Shown: one piece after another, positions 34,843 through 43,107 of the stretch
Layout of the letters: the number at the start of each line of letters is the position of its first letter
How positions within the stretch are numbered: the first letter of the stretch is position 1
Notes under the pieces: model-generated
The model's database searches: none
What the model saw: the letters and a program-made list of their open reading frames with translations, nothing else
Told to the model about the DNA's origin: nothing
Assembly (NCBI RefSeq): GCF_016863335.1
Contig: NZ_BOOR01000004.1
Location: 62,001 to 126,000, forward strand
From: Planotetraspora thailandica
Lineage (GTDB): Bacteria; Actinomycetota; Actinomycetes; Streptosporangiales; Streptosporangiaceae
Direction of reading: 5' to 3'
Length of the DNA: 64,000 bases
Made by a program: the position numbers and the translations under genes

Positions 34843-35117
34843 CCCTGTTCGATCATGGATTGGCGTAGGGCCGCGATTTCGTCGTCGTAGGCCTGGCCGA
34901 TGCTTTCGAGGAAGTCGAGTGCGGCTTTGGCCTCGGTTTCGTCGATTTTGGACAGGGCGAAGCCGACGTGGATGAGGATCCAGTCGCCGGGGGCGACGGT
35001 CTCCTTGTCGAGCAGGCCGATGTTGATCGCGCGCCGGACGCCGCTGACGGCGACCATGGCGAGGTCGGGCCGGTCAGGCAGGATTTCCACGATCTCGCCG
35101 GGGATCCCCAGGCACAT
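34839..35117 (-). CDS. hypC: Hydrogenase assembly chaperone HypC
   Basis: A 92-residue OB-fold chaperone that begins MCLGIPGEI, with the essential Cys2 that carries the iron fragment. GDWILIHVGFALSKID is the family's second motif, and an acidic C-terminal helix follows. HypC shuttles Fe(CN)2CO between HypD and the large-subunit precursor. It overlaps the hypA reading frame by 44 bases, much more than the other junctions of the operon. A second, divergent HypC-like gene lies at 43094-43333. Confidence 0.96.
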   Translation of the reverse strand: MCLGIPGEIVEILPDRPDLAMVAVSGVRRAINIGLLDKETVAPGDWILIHVGFALSKIDETEAKAALDFLESIGQAYDDEIAALRQSMIEQG

Positions 35118-35457
35118 GGGTGGCCTCCGCCATCTGGATGGATTCGAGGATGAGGTCGTCGCCGCCGTCGACGTCGATGTCGGTGCCGCCGCAGCTGGGG
35201 CAGGTGACGTACGGGTCGGGTGACGTGGTGGTGCTGCCGCAGGATCGGCAGGTCAGCTGTGCGGGCACGATGACCAGGTCGACGTGGGCGCCTTCGGCGG
35301 GCGACCCTTCGGCGACCAGGGTGAAGGCCTGGTTGATCGCGGGTTCGGTGACGCGCAGGAGCGCTCCCGCGCGGACGCGGGCCCGCCGTACGGGGCGGCC
35401 GGCGGCGCGGTGTTCGATCGCGGACAGGATGGCCTCGGCGATTCCGTATTCGTGCAT
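35074..35457 (-). CDS. hypA: Hydrogenase nickel-incorporation protein HypA
   Basis: A 127-residue nickel metallochaperone. The N-terminus MHEYGIAEAIL carries the nickel-binding His2, and the zinc site is CRSCG...CPSCGG (two CxxC pairs about 20 residues apart). HypA normally works with the GTPase HypB to insert nickel; no hypB is present in the window. The C-terminal tail beyond the zinc domain is extended by about 20 residues and overlaps hypC. Confidence 0.95.
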   Translation of the reverse strand: MHEYGIAEAILSAIEHRAAGRPVRRARVRAGALLRVTEPAINQAFTLVAEGSPAEGAHVDLVIVPAQLTCRSCGSTTTSPDPYVTCPSCGGTDIDVDGGDDLILESIQMAEATHVPGDPRRDRGNPA

Positions 35458-35482
35458 GGGTGCCTTCTTCCGGGTGACGGGG

Positions 35483-35587
35483 TCACATCTTGCGGATGAC
35501 CATGTAGCGCCTGAGGTCGGGTATGGCGCGGTAAATGAGGATGCCGGCGCTGACGAGGACGGCTCCGACGATGAGGCGTTTCATCAT
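35483..35587 (-). CDS. 34-residue membrane peptide (DUF6893-like)
   Basis: A 34-codon gene beginning ATG-ATG and encoding MMKRLIVGAVLVSAGILIYR and then AIPDLRRYMVIRKM. One transmembrane helix (about residues 5-20) is followed by a basic tail. Its first ATG overlaps the stop of the maturation protease (ATGA), exactly like its neighbours, which is strong evidence that it is translated. Short peptides of this kind (DUF6893, as I recall) accompany group 1h hydrogenase operons. It might help tether the complex to the membrane; this is inference. Confidence 0.85.
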   Translation of the reverse strand: MMKRLIVGAVLVSAGILIYRAIPDLRRYMVIRKM

Positions 35588-36102
35588 GGGTTCTCCTGGT
35601 GGACGGGCCCGGTTTCTGCGAGGTGCTGGTGGATGAGCTCGGTGACCATGTCGGCCGCTTTGGGCACGGCTTGGGCGACGGTGGCGGTGAGGTCCATGCC
35701 GGGTGAGATGTCGGCGGGTTCGCAGCCGACGATGAGCACTTTGGCGGCGGTTCCGTCGCCGAAGGTGCCGGCGAGGGCCAGGACGGTCTCGGGGGTGAGG
35801 GCGTGGGCGTCGGGCAGGGCGGCGGCGTGGGAGGCGCCGGGTGCCGGGCCGGGGGTTCCGGTGTCGGGTTCGAGGACGTAGAGGGTGCCGGGCGGGCCGC
35901 CTCGGGTGGTGGCGTCGACGAGGATGGTGAGGTCGTAGCCGCCGCCGGTGAGTTCGTAGGCGAGGTGGATGCCGCGGATGCCGAAGTCGGCGACCGTGGC
36001 CTGTTCGGGAAGGTCGGCGCCGTCGAGGTGGCGGGCGACGGCGACGCCGAAGCCGTCGTCGCGAAGGAAGATGTTGCCGACGCCGGCGACCAGGATCTTC
36101 AT
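35584..36102 (-). CDS. Hydrogenase maturation protease (HupD/HyaD family)
   Basis: A 172-residue endopeptidase of the HyaD/HybD family, which clips the C-terminal extension of the large subunit once nickel is in place. The N-terminus ILVAGVGNIFLRDDGFGV carries the metal-binding Asp-type ligand after GN, DFGIRGIHLAYEL supplies the second, and ILVDATTRGGPPGT follows. A Pro/Ala-rich insertion is visible near residues 80-95. Four-base overlaps join it to the unknown 471-aa gene and to the 34-aa gene. The likely substrate is the large subunit at 39514-41301. Confidence 0.94.
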   Translation of the reverse strand: MKILVAGVGNIFLRDDGFGVAVARHLDGADLPEQATVADFGIRGIHLAYELTGGGYDLTILVDATTRGGPPGTLYVLEPDTGTPGPAPGASHAAALPDAHALTPETVLALAGTFGDGTAAKVLIVGCEPADISPGMDLTATVAQAVPKAADMVTELIHQHLAETGPVHQENP

Positions 36103-37514
36103 GCGGTCGTCTCCTCGGTTTCGTCGTCGAGTGGTTCGACCTCGTCGGGTGCGAAGTAGAGGAAGCGGCCCTGGGTGCGCTGCAGGTCGGCGGCGGGGTC
36201 GTCGGCGAGGGTGACGGCGAGGTGGCGGGAGCCGTCGACGTCGAGGAAGACCGCTTCGACGTGGGCGACCTTGCCGGTGAGGAACATGTCGTGGGCGTCG
36301 GCGCGGCGTTCGCCGGGGTTGAGCCTGACGCGGCTGCCTTTGGCGACGGGCACTCCGGAGACGGTGACGGTGTCGGTCTCCGGTGAGGTGCGGGCGTCGG
36401 CGCCGGGGTCCCACCAGGGGGTGCCGGGAGTGCCGTCGGGCGGGTCGCGGAATCCGGGGAAGCCGGCGAGGACTCCCCCGGTCGGCGGTGTGCCGAGGCT
36501 GCGGATGGCGCCGTGGAGGCGTTCGACGAGTTCTGGGGGCAGATCGCGAGCTCTGCGGAGGATCTCGGCGGCGCGCGGGTCGGTCGCGGCGGCCTCGCGG
36601 GTCTCGGCGTCGGTGAGCGTGATCGCGCGCAGGTGGAGCATCTCGTCGATCTCGGTCGCGTCGAACATGTCGCCTTGGCTCTCCGGCGCGATGTCGGGGT
36701 AGTCGTAGAGGATGATCGGCGAGGACAACATGAGGTCGTGTTCGCCGGGGTTGCCGACGAGGACGGGCCAGACGTGCTGGTTGTGGCAGGTTTCGGCGGC
36801 GTGGCGGGCCCATTCGGGCGGGTCGATCAGGGAGACGAAGCCGCCGTGCGTGGTGCCGAGGATCAGGTGTGTGGCGATCAGGGAGCGGTGCAGGGCCTGG
36901 TCGCGGGATGCGCCGGGGTGGTCCCAGCGGGTGGCGTTCCTGACCTCGACGCGGAGTTTGATCAGTCCGTACGGCCCGGCCTGCTCGGCCGCGGATACGC
37001 GCAGCCGTGCCTGGAGGGGTTGCTGGTCGGTGACGACGCGGCCGAGGTATTCGGCGGCGAGGTCGACGGGCATGGCGGGAATGGGTTCGGTGGCGTGTTC
37101 TCCGGCGACCTGGACGTCGACGGAGTGTTCCTGGGCGAGCAGGTCGCGCATCGGCAGGACGGTTTCGGCTTCGCGTTCGGTGGCGTCGTCGAAGCTCAGG
37201 TAGACGGTCTCGCCGTCGGTGAGTTCGTGGACGGGCTGGTGGGCTCCCCCGCCGGTGTGCTGCTCGACCTGGCGTGACCTGAGGTGGAGGAAGCGCAGCC
37301 GCAGGTGGAGGTCGGCGTCGCCGGCGTTTTCGAGGAGGCATTCGGTGACGCTTTTGGATGGTTCGGAGGTGGCGGTGTATCCGGGTGGGACGAGCACGCC
37401 GAACTGCCAGCGCAGCTGGTTCTTGGCCGCGGAGGCGCGGTAGGGGTAGAGGAGGTAGCCCTCGTAGAGGACGGCGTCGGCCACGCGCCTGGCGATGTCC
37501 ATGGGGACGCTCAT
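36099..37514 (-). CDS. Hydrogenase-locus protein of unknown function (471 aa)
   Basis: A 471-residue soluble protein that I cannot assign to a characterised family. It begins with VADAVLYEGYLLYPYRASA followed by KNQLRWQFGVLVPP. The middle part has THLILGTTHGGFVSLIDPPE and SSPIILYDYPDIAPESQGDM. The C-terminal ~90 residues (SGVPVAKGSRVRLNPG to the acidic end) look like a small separate beta-rich domain. No membrane segments, and no conserved cysteine pairs. It is embedded by four-base overlaps between the DUF6084-like gene and the protease gene, so it is certainly part of the operon; a role in assembly or as a structural subunit is plausible. Confidence 0.88.
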   Translation of the reverse strand: MSVPMDIARRVADAVLYEGYLLYPYRASAAKNQLRWQFGVLVPPGYTATSEPSKSVTECLLENAGDADLHLRLRFLHLRSRQVEQHTGGGAHQPVHELTDGETVYLSFDDATEREAETVLPMRDLLAQEHSVDVQVAGEHATEPIPAMPVDLAAEYLGRVVTDQQPLQARLRVSAAEQAGPYGLIKLRVEVRNATRWDHPGASRDQALHRSLIATHLILGTTHGGFVSLIDPPEWARHAAETCHNQHVWPVLVGNPGEHDLMLSSPIILYDYPDIAPESQGDMFDATEIDEMLHLRAITLTDAETREAAATDPRAAEILRRARDLPPELVERLHGAIRSLGTPPTGGVLAGFPGFRDPPDGTPGTPWWDPGADARTSPETDTVTVSGVPVAKGSRVRLNPGERRADAHDMFLTGKVAHVEAVFLDVDGSRHLAVTLADDPAADLQRTQGRFLYFAPDEVEPLDDETEETTA

Positions 37515-38179
37515 TTGCCGGCCTCCCTGAGTCCGCGCGCCTCGTTGAGGAGCATGGTGATGGTGTCGTCCCAGGTCGGGGCGGCGTGGTCGGTTTTGTA
37601 GCGGTGGAGGGCGCGCAGGGTGTCGCGGCGCAGCATCAGCCAGCCGGTGCCCGGAAAGTAGCGGTCCATGAGTTCGCGCCAGGCGGCGACGGGCAGCCGG
37701 TGGCGGGTCTCGCAGTGCCACGGCACCTGCCGTACGGCGAAGCCTCCGGGGGTGCGGGTGAAGACGGTGCCGCTGAACAGCAGGAGGAGGGGGATTTCGC
37801 CGTCGTCGAGTGCGGCGAAGTATTTGCCGGCGGCGACCTCCAGGTCGTAGCTGAGCGGGACGGGCACGTCGATCTCGGTGGATCCGGTGAAGGCGGGCAC
37901 CATGACGGAGACGGCGGCGAGCTGGAGGGGTTTGAGGGTCTCCCCCCAGCGGGACGGTTCGCCGAACAGGTCGCTGAGCAGCCGGGCCTCGTCGGGGCCG
38001 TATCTGCGGCGTTGGGGTTCGATGCGGATCTGGCAGTGCAGCAGGATGCCGTGGACGGGTTCGGGGTCGGTGACGCGCAGCCGGAAGGTCATGGTGGGTG
38101 AGGCGGCATACGGCTCGGGCTGTGCGTTGAGGCATTCGAAGGCGGGCTCGTGGGCGGGTGTGGGGTCGCAGGAGTTCAT
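37511..38179 (-). CDS. DUF6084-like hydrogenase-locus protein
   Basis: A 222-residue protein without known enzymatic motifs. It starts with NSCDPTPAHEPAFECLNAQP and has a mostly beta-rich middle (FRLRVTDPEPVHGILLHCQI) and the conserved-looking PLSYDLEVAAGKYFAALDDG. The C-terminal WLMLRRDTLRALHRYKTDHA precedes a helical end. From its position in a group 1h operon I take it for the family annotated as DUF6084; that label is from memory. Four-base overlaps on both sides. Confidence 0.85.
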   Translation of the reverse strand: MNSCDPTPAHEPAFECLNAQPEPYAASPTMTFRLRVTDPEPVHGILLHCQIRIEPQRRRYGPDEARLLSDLFGEPSRWGETLKPLQLAAVSVMVPAFTGSTEIDVPVPLSYDLEVAAGKYFAALDDGEIPLLLLFSGTVFTRTPGGFAVRQVPWHCETRHRLPVAAWRELMDRYFPGTGWLMLRRDTLRALHRYKTDHAAPTWDDTITMLLNEARGLREAGK

Positions 38180-38835
38180 GCGGGCGCGCCTCCCTGGCCG
38201 GTGGGGGTGGGCGTGCCGCGGCGGGCGAGGTCGGCGAAGAAGCCGTCGATGGCGGCCCAGGCTTCCTGGCCTCCGCTGAATCCCTTCCAGTGGCGGCGGA
38301 CGAGGCCGACGAGTTCGTAACACGTGGAGATGGGCACGAGGTGGCAGGTGAAGCCGTCGGCGCCGCGGTCGACGAGCAGGGCTTCGACGTCGGGTTCGGC
38401 CGGGGGCAGTTCGGGGTTGGCGGCGAGCACGCGTTCCCACGCCGGGAGCGGGAGCAGCGACTGGGTGGCTCCGGCGGGGCTTGGATAGAAAACGACGGTG
38501 CGGCCGAGCGTGGAGTTGTGGAAGAAGAACGCCGTGCGGACGGGGATCTGCAGGTCCTCCCAGTCGGCGGCGGTCATCCGGAAGCGTGCGGCGTGGAGGT
38601 GGCGGCGCGGCACGGCGCGGTAGCGGCCTTGGGCGGCGGGGTCGAACAGCAGGTGGCAGCCGCGGCAGGCGCACAGGAGCGCTCGGGTTTCGACGTCGAC
38701 GACGTGGGGGTGGTCCTCCCCCGCGGGCCCGGCGCACAACTCGCACCGTGCGTCCGCGGGGGTCGACACGGACGCCGGTGCGGCGCCTGGTTGGCCTGGT
38801 GGTTGGCGGAACCGGCGCAGTCCTTTGGCCGTCAT
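38176..38835 (-). CDS. DUF5947-like hydrogenase-locus protein
   Basis: A 219-residue protein. Near the N-terminus two CxxC pairs, CELC (about 31-34) and CRGC (about 57-60), suggest a zinc ribbon or an iron-sulfur/rubredoxin-like site. It continues with LLFDPAAQGRYRAVPRRHL and FFFHNSTLGRTVVFYPSPAG. In group 1h loci a protein of this kind (DUF5947, as I recall) is regularly found and may provide electron-transfer or assembly functions; this is not established. Coupled by four-base overlaps to the NifU-like gene and to the next gene. Confidence 0.86.
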   Translation of the reverse strand: MTAKGLRRFRQPPGQPGAAPASVSTPADARCELCAGPAGEDHPHVVDVETRALLCACRGCHLLFDPAAQGRYRAVPRRHLHAARFRMTAADWEDLQIPVRTAFFFHNSTLGRTVVFYPSPAGATQSLLPLPAWERVLAANPELPPAEPDVEALLVDRGADGFTCHLVPISTCYELVGLVRRHWKGFSGGQEAWAAIDGFFADLARRGTPTPTGQGGAPA

Positions 38836-39479
38836 GCGATGCCCTCCGTCGCCGCGCTGCCGTCGCGGATCGCGGTCGGCGCGGCCTGCTCGTCGGCGGG
38901 GCAGGGGCCGGGCGGCCTCCGCTGAATCTGCAGGAGCGGCCCGGCCGCAGGCGCGGGGTCGAGGCCTTCGACATCGACGCGGGTGACTTCGGGTGCGGCG
39001 CGGGTGACCGCCCGCTCGATCGCGCCCGTGACGGTGAGGCGTGATGAGGGGCAGCCGTGGCAGGTGCCTTCGAGGCGGAGCCTGACCACTCCGGCGGGGT
39101 CGACGCCGATCAGCTCCACCCCGCCGTCGTGCAGCCCGAGGTGCGGCCTGACCTGCTCGAGGGCGGCGTGCACGCGTTCGGCCGTGCCGAGCGGGTGCAG
39201 GTCGTGCACGATGAGCAGGCCGGAGACGAGTTCGTCGTCGGTCATGCGGCGCAGCACCTCGGCCGCGCCGGCGTCGGTGACGATCCGCATGACCTGTTCC
39301 AGGGCCTGGCCGTACAGGCCGACCAGGACGCGGACGAGCTCTTCGGCCTTGGCGCGGGCGGCGTGGGTGCCGAGGTCGGCGATGAGCCCCTCGACGCGGG
39401 CCGCGGTGGCGTCGACGTCCGTACCCTGGTCGGTCCCTGGGATGCCTCCCGGCGTGGAGGCGTCGCTGACTTCGGGCAT
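38832..39479 (-). CDS. NifU C-terminal-domain protein
   Basis: A 215-residue protein. The N-terminal ~110 residues are helical (RVEGLIADLGTHAARAKAEE). The following NifU-type domain has HLGLHDGGVELIGVDPAGVV and the cluster-binding CHGC in LEGTCHGCPSS. NifU-C domains carry or deliver iron-sulfur clusters; here it probably supplies the clusters of the hydrogenase small subunit or acts as an electron carrier. ATG 39479 is preferred, with GTG at 39503 as an alternative. It begins 34 bp after the large-subunit gene. Confidence 0.9.
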   Translation of the reverse strand: MPEVSDASTPGGIPGTDQGTDVDATAARVEGLIADLGTHAARAKAEELVRVLVGLYGQALEQVMRIVTDAGAAEVLRRMTDDELVSGLLIVHDLHPLGTAERVHAALEQVRPHLGLHDGGVELIGVDPAGVVRLRLEGTCHGCPSSRLTVTGAIERAVTRAAPEVTRVDVEGLDPAPAAGPLLQIQRRPPGPCPADEQAAPTAIRDGSAATEGIA

Positions 39480-39513
39480 GTGCCGCGTGGTCCTTTCTTT
39501 CACCGCGTGCCGG

Positions 39514-41301
39514 TCACCGCCCGTTGAAGGCGTGGGGGCTGTGCAGGGTGCGCAGCAGCTTTCCCTCGCCGAGGAACATGTGGACGCCGCAGGGCAGGCA
39601 GGGGTCGAAGCTGCGGATCGTCCGCATGATGTCGATGCCCTTGAAGTTCTCCGGGGTGTTCTCCTCGAAGATCGGCGTGTTCTGCACCGCGTCCTCGTAC
39701 GGCCCGGGCGTGCCGTTGCTGTCGCGCACGCTGGCGTTCCACGGGGTCGGCGGGTACGGGTGGTAGTTGGCGATCTTGCCGTTCCTGATGACCATGTGGT
39801 GGGACAGGACGCCGCGTACGGCCTCGGAGAAGCCGCAGCTGATGGCCTCGTCGGGCACGGTGAACGGTTCCCATGTCTGGGTGTGGCCCTGCCGTACCTC
39901 GCCCAGGCCCTGCTCGGCGAAGTAGAGCGCGCAGGCGGCGACGTAGGCCTGGAAGTAGGAGCGGGCGCGGTTGCGTTCGATGGCGTTGGACAGGGGCTGG
40001 CCCTTGTGGTGCGGGATCTTCCACTCGAACGTGGTCTCCGGCTTGGTGGCCGTGCGCGGCAGGTTGATGAGCACGCTGTCGCCGGTGGCCTTGACGTAGC
40101 CGATGTCGACGAGCCCGTTGAGCGCGGTGGACCACATCCGCGCGAGGGGGCCGCCGCCGGTGTCGAGGGGCAGCATGTCGGTGCCGTCGAACCAGCGGGG
40201 TGACATGACCCAGCTGTACTTGTCGGTGAAGTCGCGTTTTTGCGGCCGCGGGATGGTGTGCTGGTTCCACGGGTGGCGGACGTCGACGGGGTTGCCGAGC
40301 GGGTCGTGGGTGACGAACGGCTCGGTGGCGCCGGCCCAGTCGTCGTAGTAGGAGCTGCCGAGCAGGATGCGGATGCCGAGGTTGATGTCGACGAGGTCGT
40401 TGGTGACGAGCCGGCCGTCGACGATCACGCCGGGGCTGATGAACATCTTGCGACCCCAGTCGCTCATGTTCTCGTAGGTGAAGTCGCAGTGCTCGGGGTC
40501 GTTGAGGCTGCCCCAGCAGCCGAGCAGGACGCGGCGTCTGCCCACTTCCTCGTAGCCCGGCAGGGCTTCGTAGAAGAAGTCGAACAGGTCGTCATGCATG
40601 GGGACGACCCGTTTCATGAACTCGATGTAGCGCATGAGCCGCGTCATGTAGTCGGTGAACAGCTGTACGGTGGCGACCGTGCCGACGCCGCCCGGGTAGA
40701 GGGTGGAGGGGTGGACGTGCCGGCCTTCCATGAGGCAGAACATCTCGCGGGTGAGGCGGCTCATGACGAGCGCTTCGCGGTAGAAGTCCCCTTCGAGGGG
40801 GTTGAGCGAGCGCATGATGTCGGCGATGGTCTTGTAGCCGTGGTCGGCGGCGTGGGGCGCCTCGGTGCGTTCGGCCTGGGCCAGGACGCCGGGGTTGGTC
40901 TCGCGGACCATTTTTTCGCAGTAGTCGACCCCGACCAGGTTCTCCTGGTAGATGTTGTGGTCGAACATGTATTCGGCGGCTTCGCCGCAGTTGATGATCC
41001 ATTCGGCGAGGGCGGGCGGGCGCACGCCGTAGGCCATGTTCTGGTTGTAGACCGAGCAGGTGGCGTGGTTGTCGCCGCAGATGCCGCAGATCCTGCTGGT
41101 GATGAAGTGGGCGTCGCGCGGGTCCTTGCCCTTCATGAAGATGCTGTAGCCGCGGAAGATGGACGAGGTGCTGTAGCACTCGGCGACCTGCCGGTTCGCG
41201 AAGTCGATCTTGCAGTAGACGCCGAGGCTTCCGACGATCCTGGTGATGGGATCCCAGGCCATCTCGACGAGTTCGCGGCCTTGCTCCGATGAAGTCGTCA
41301 T
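39514..41301 (-). CDS. hhyL: [NiFe] hydrogenase large subunit, group 1h type
   Basis: A 595-residue catalytic subunit. The N-terminal nickel ligands are C72 and C75 in RICGICGDNH; the C-terminal pair is C568 and C571 in DPCLPCGVH. After H574 a 21-residue tail remains, to be removed by the maturation protease. The L1 motif form (RICGICGDNHATCS) and the operon partners match the oxygen-tolerant, high-affinity group 1h (formerly group 5) enzymes that consume atmospheric H2. No signal peptide. The stop of the small-subunit gene lies one base before its ATG. Confidence 0.96.
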   Translation of the reverse strand: MTTSSEQGRELVEMAWDPITRIVGSLGVYCKIDFANRQVAECYSTSSIFRGYSIFMKGKDPRDAHFITSRICGICGDNHATCSVYNQNMAYGVRPPALAEWIINCGEAAEYMFDHNIYQENLVGVDYCEKMVRETNPGVLAQAERTEAPHAADHGYKTIADIMRSLNPLEGDFYREALVMSRLTREMFCLMEGRHVHPSTLYPGGVGTVATVQLFTDYMTRLMRYIEFMKRVVPMHDDLFDFFYEALPGYEEVGRRRVLLGCWGSLNDPEHCDFTYENMSDWGRKMFISPGVIVDGRLVTNDLVDINLGIRILLGSSYYDDWAGATEPFVTHDPLGNPVDVRHPWNQHTIPRPQKRDFTDKYSWVMSPRWFDGTDMLPLDTGGGPLARMWSTALNGLVDIGYVKATGDSVLINLPRTATKPETTFEWKIPHHKGQPLSNAIERNRARSYFQAYVAACALYFAEQGLGEVRQGHTQTWEPFTVPDEAISCGFSEAVRGVLSHHMVIRNGKIANYHPYPPTPWNASVRDSNGTPGPYEDAVQNTPIFEENTPENFKGIDIMRTIRSFDPCLPCGVHMFLGEGKLLRTLHSPHAFNGR

Positions 41302-41302
41302 G

Positions 41303-42379
41303 TCAGCTCCAGGGCGCCTTGTATCCGGTGAGGAGCTCGCGGCCCTTCTTGCGCCACTTGGGCTCCTTGTCGACGGTTCTGAAGGTGATGCCGCGCAGCG
41401 TGCGGATGACCGAGCCGTACGCCTCGCTGATGGTGGAGGAGACGAGCGCTCCGGGAGGTTCGTCCATGAAGGGCATGAACTTGTCCGGGAAGCCGGGCAT
41501 TGTGCAGGCGATGCAAATGCCGCCGACGTTGGGGCAGCCGCCCAGGCCGGCCATCCATCCGCGTTTGGGGACGTTGCACTTGACGACCGGGCCCCAGCAG
41601 CCGATCTTGACGAGGCATTCGTTCGTGCCGTACTCGGTGGCGAACTGGCCCTGCTCGTAGTAGCCGGCGCGGTCGCATCCCTCGTGGACGGTCTGGCCGA
41701 ACAGCCAGGTGGGGCGCAGTGCCTGGTCCAGCGGGATCATCGGGGCCTGGCCGGCGAGCTGGTAGAGCAGGTAGAGCAGGGTCTCCGACAGGTTGTCCGG
41801 CTGGATGGGGCAGCCGGGCACGTTGACGATGGGCAGTCCGGCCTTGGAGCGCCAGTCCCAGCCGAGGTAGTCGGCCACGCCCATGCAGCCGGTCGGGTTG
41901 CCCGCCATGGCGTGGATGCCGCCGTAGGTGGCGCAGGTGCCGGCCGCGATGATCGCGGTGGCGTTGGGCGCGAGCCGGTCGAGCCATTCGGGGGTCGTCA
42001 TGGGCTGGCCGGTGTCGGGGTTGTTGCCGAAACCGCTCCAGTAGCCCTCGCGCTTGAGCGCCTCGTTAGGGATCGACCCCTCGACGACCAGGACGAACGG
42101 GTCGAGCTCGCCGCGCGCGCCTTTGAAGAACCACTCGATGAAGACGTCGGCGCCCTGCATGGGGCCGGACTCGAAGTCGATCAGCGGCCAGTGCACGGCC
42201 ACCTTGGGCAGGCCGGGAAACGCGCCGAGCACGATGTCTTCGATGCTCGGCTGGGTCGCGGCGGTGAGGGCCACGGAGTCGCCGTCGCAGCTCATGCCGG
42301 CGTTGATCCAGAGGATGTGGACGACCGGCTCTTCCTGCTTGCGCGTCTTGCCGGCTCCTGATTTCGTCGGCGCTGTCAT
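41303..42379 (-). CDS. hhyS: [NiFe] hydrogenase small subunit, group 1h type
   Basis: A 358-residue iron-sulfur subunit. Near the N-terminus C31 and D34 (NAGMSCDGDS) stand where standard hydrogenases have CxxC; an Asp replacing one Cys ligand of the proximal cluster is the hallmark of group 1h enzymes and is linked to oxygen insensitivity. Further cysteines lie in AGTCATYGG, NVPGCPIQPDN, HEGCDRAGYYEQG, NECLVKIGCWGP and GGCPNVGGICIACTMPGFPD (medial and distal clusters). There is no Tat signal, so the enzyme is cytosolic or peripherally membrane-bound. ATGA overlap with the SIS gene upstream. Confidence 0.96.
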   Translation of the reverse strand: MTAPTKSGAGKTRKQEEPVVHILWINAGMSCDGDSVALTAATQPSIEDIVLGAFPGLPKVAVHWPLIDFESGPMQGADVFIEWFFKGARGELDPFVLVVEGSIPNEALKREGYWSGFGNNPDTGQPMTTPEWLDRLAPNATAIIAAGTCATYGGIHAMAGNPTGCMGVADYLGWDWRSKAGLPIVNVPGCPIQPDNLSETLLYLLYQLAGQAPMIPLDQALRPTWLFGQTVHEGCDRAGYYEQGQFATEYGTNECLVKIGCWGPVVKCNVPKRGWMAGLGGCPNVGGICIACTMPGFPDKFMPFMDEPPGALVSSTISEAYGSVIRTLRGITFRTVDKEPKWRKKGRELLTGYKAPWS

Positions 42380-43107
42380 GCCGCCTCCCCATCTCGATGC
42401 CAGGGTTCGAGCGCGTGCTGAACGAGCTCCCACAGCACGTGGTAGACCGTCGTCTGGGTTTCCTGGATGCGGTGCACCGATGACGACGGGACGACGAACA
42501 GGTGGTCGAGCACGCCGGTCTCGGCGAGCTCGGTGAGCCTTCCGCCCTGCCCTCCGGCCAGGCCGACGGTGAGCATGCCGCGGCGTGACGCCTCCTCGAA
42601 GGCGCGCACGACGTTGGCGGAACCGCCGCTGGTGGACAGGCCGAGCGCGATGTCGCCGGCGCGGCCGAGCGCGGCGAGCTGGCGGGCGAACACGACGTCG
42701 AAGCTCACGTCGTTGGACAGCGCGGTGACGACGGCGACGTCGCTGGTCAGGGACAGGGCGGGCAGCGGCAGGCCGTCGCCGGCGCACGGGCTGAGGAAGG
42801 TGGTGGCCACCTCCTGGGCGTCGGTGCTGCTCCCCCCGTTGCCGAAGGTGAACAGCCGGGCCCCTTCGGCGAACCTGGCGGCCATCTCCTCGGCGCAGTC
42901 GGCGATCCGCTCGCACGACAGCTCGGCCATCTCCTGGCGCAGCCGTACGATCTGCATGGCTTTTTCTTCCGAGGAGCGTGCCGCGCCGGCGAACACCGCG
43001 GGCTCCATGCCGGTTCCCCCGGGCGGCGCCTCGTACAGGAACGGGTACAGGCCCCGCAGCCCCGCGTGGCGCGGCCCGTCCCGTGCCGGCTCGTCACGGA
43101 CGCCCAT
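42376..43107 (-). CDS. SIS-domain protein (phosphoheptose isomerase-like), copy 2
   Basis: A 243-residue sugar-isomerase (SIS) domain protein resembling GmhA. The domain spans about residues 50-235. It contains LFTFGNGGSSTDAQEVATTF, DIALGLSTSGGSANVVRAFE and a C-terminal TTVYHVLWELVQHAL. Sedoheptulose-7-phosphate isomerases use this fold, but nothing else of heptose metabolism is nearby. The fixed position directly before the small-subunit gene, coupled by ATGA, points to a hydrogenase-linked role. The N-terminal ~40 residues are an extra segment. Confidence 0.9.
   Translation of the reverse strand: MGVRDEPARDGPRHAGLRGLYPFLYEAPPGGTGMEPAVFAGAARSSEEKAMQIVRLRQEMAELSCERIADCAEEMAARFAEGARLFTFGNGGSSTDAQEVATTFLSPCAGDGLPLPALSLTSDVAVVTALSNDVSFDVVFARQLAALGRAGDIALGLSTSGGSANVVRAFEEASRRGMLTVGLAGGQGGRLTELAETGVLDHLFVVPSSSVHRIQETQTTVYHVLWELVQHALEPWHRDGEAA

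Noticed and set aside
37511-38974. 487-codon extended start for the DUF6084-like gene
   Set aside because: The upstream part lies within the DUF5947-like gene in another frame; ATG 38179 gives the same ATGA overlap seen throughout the operon.
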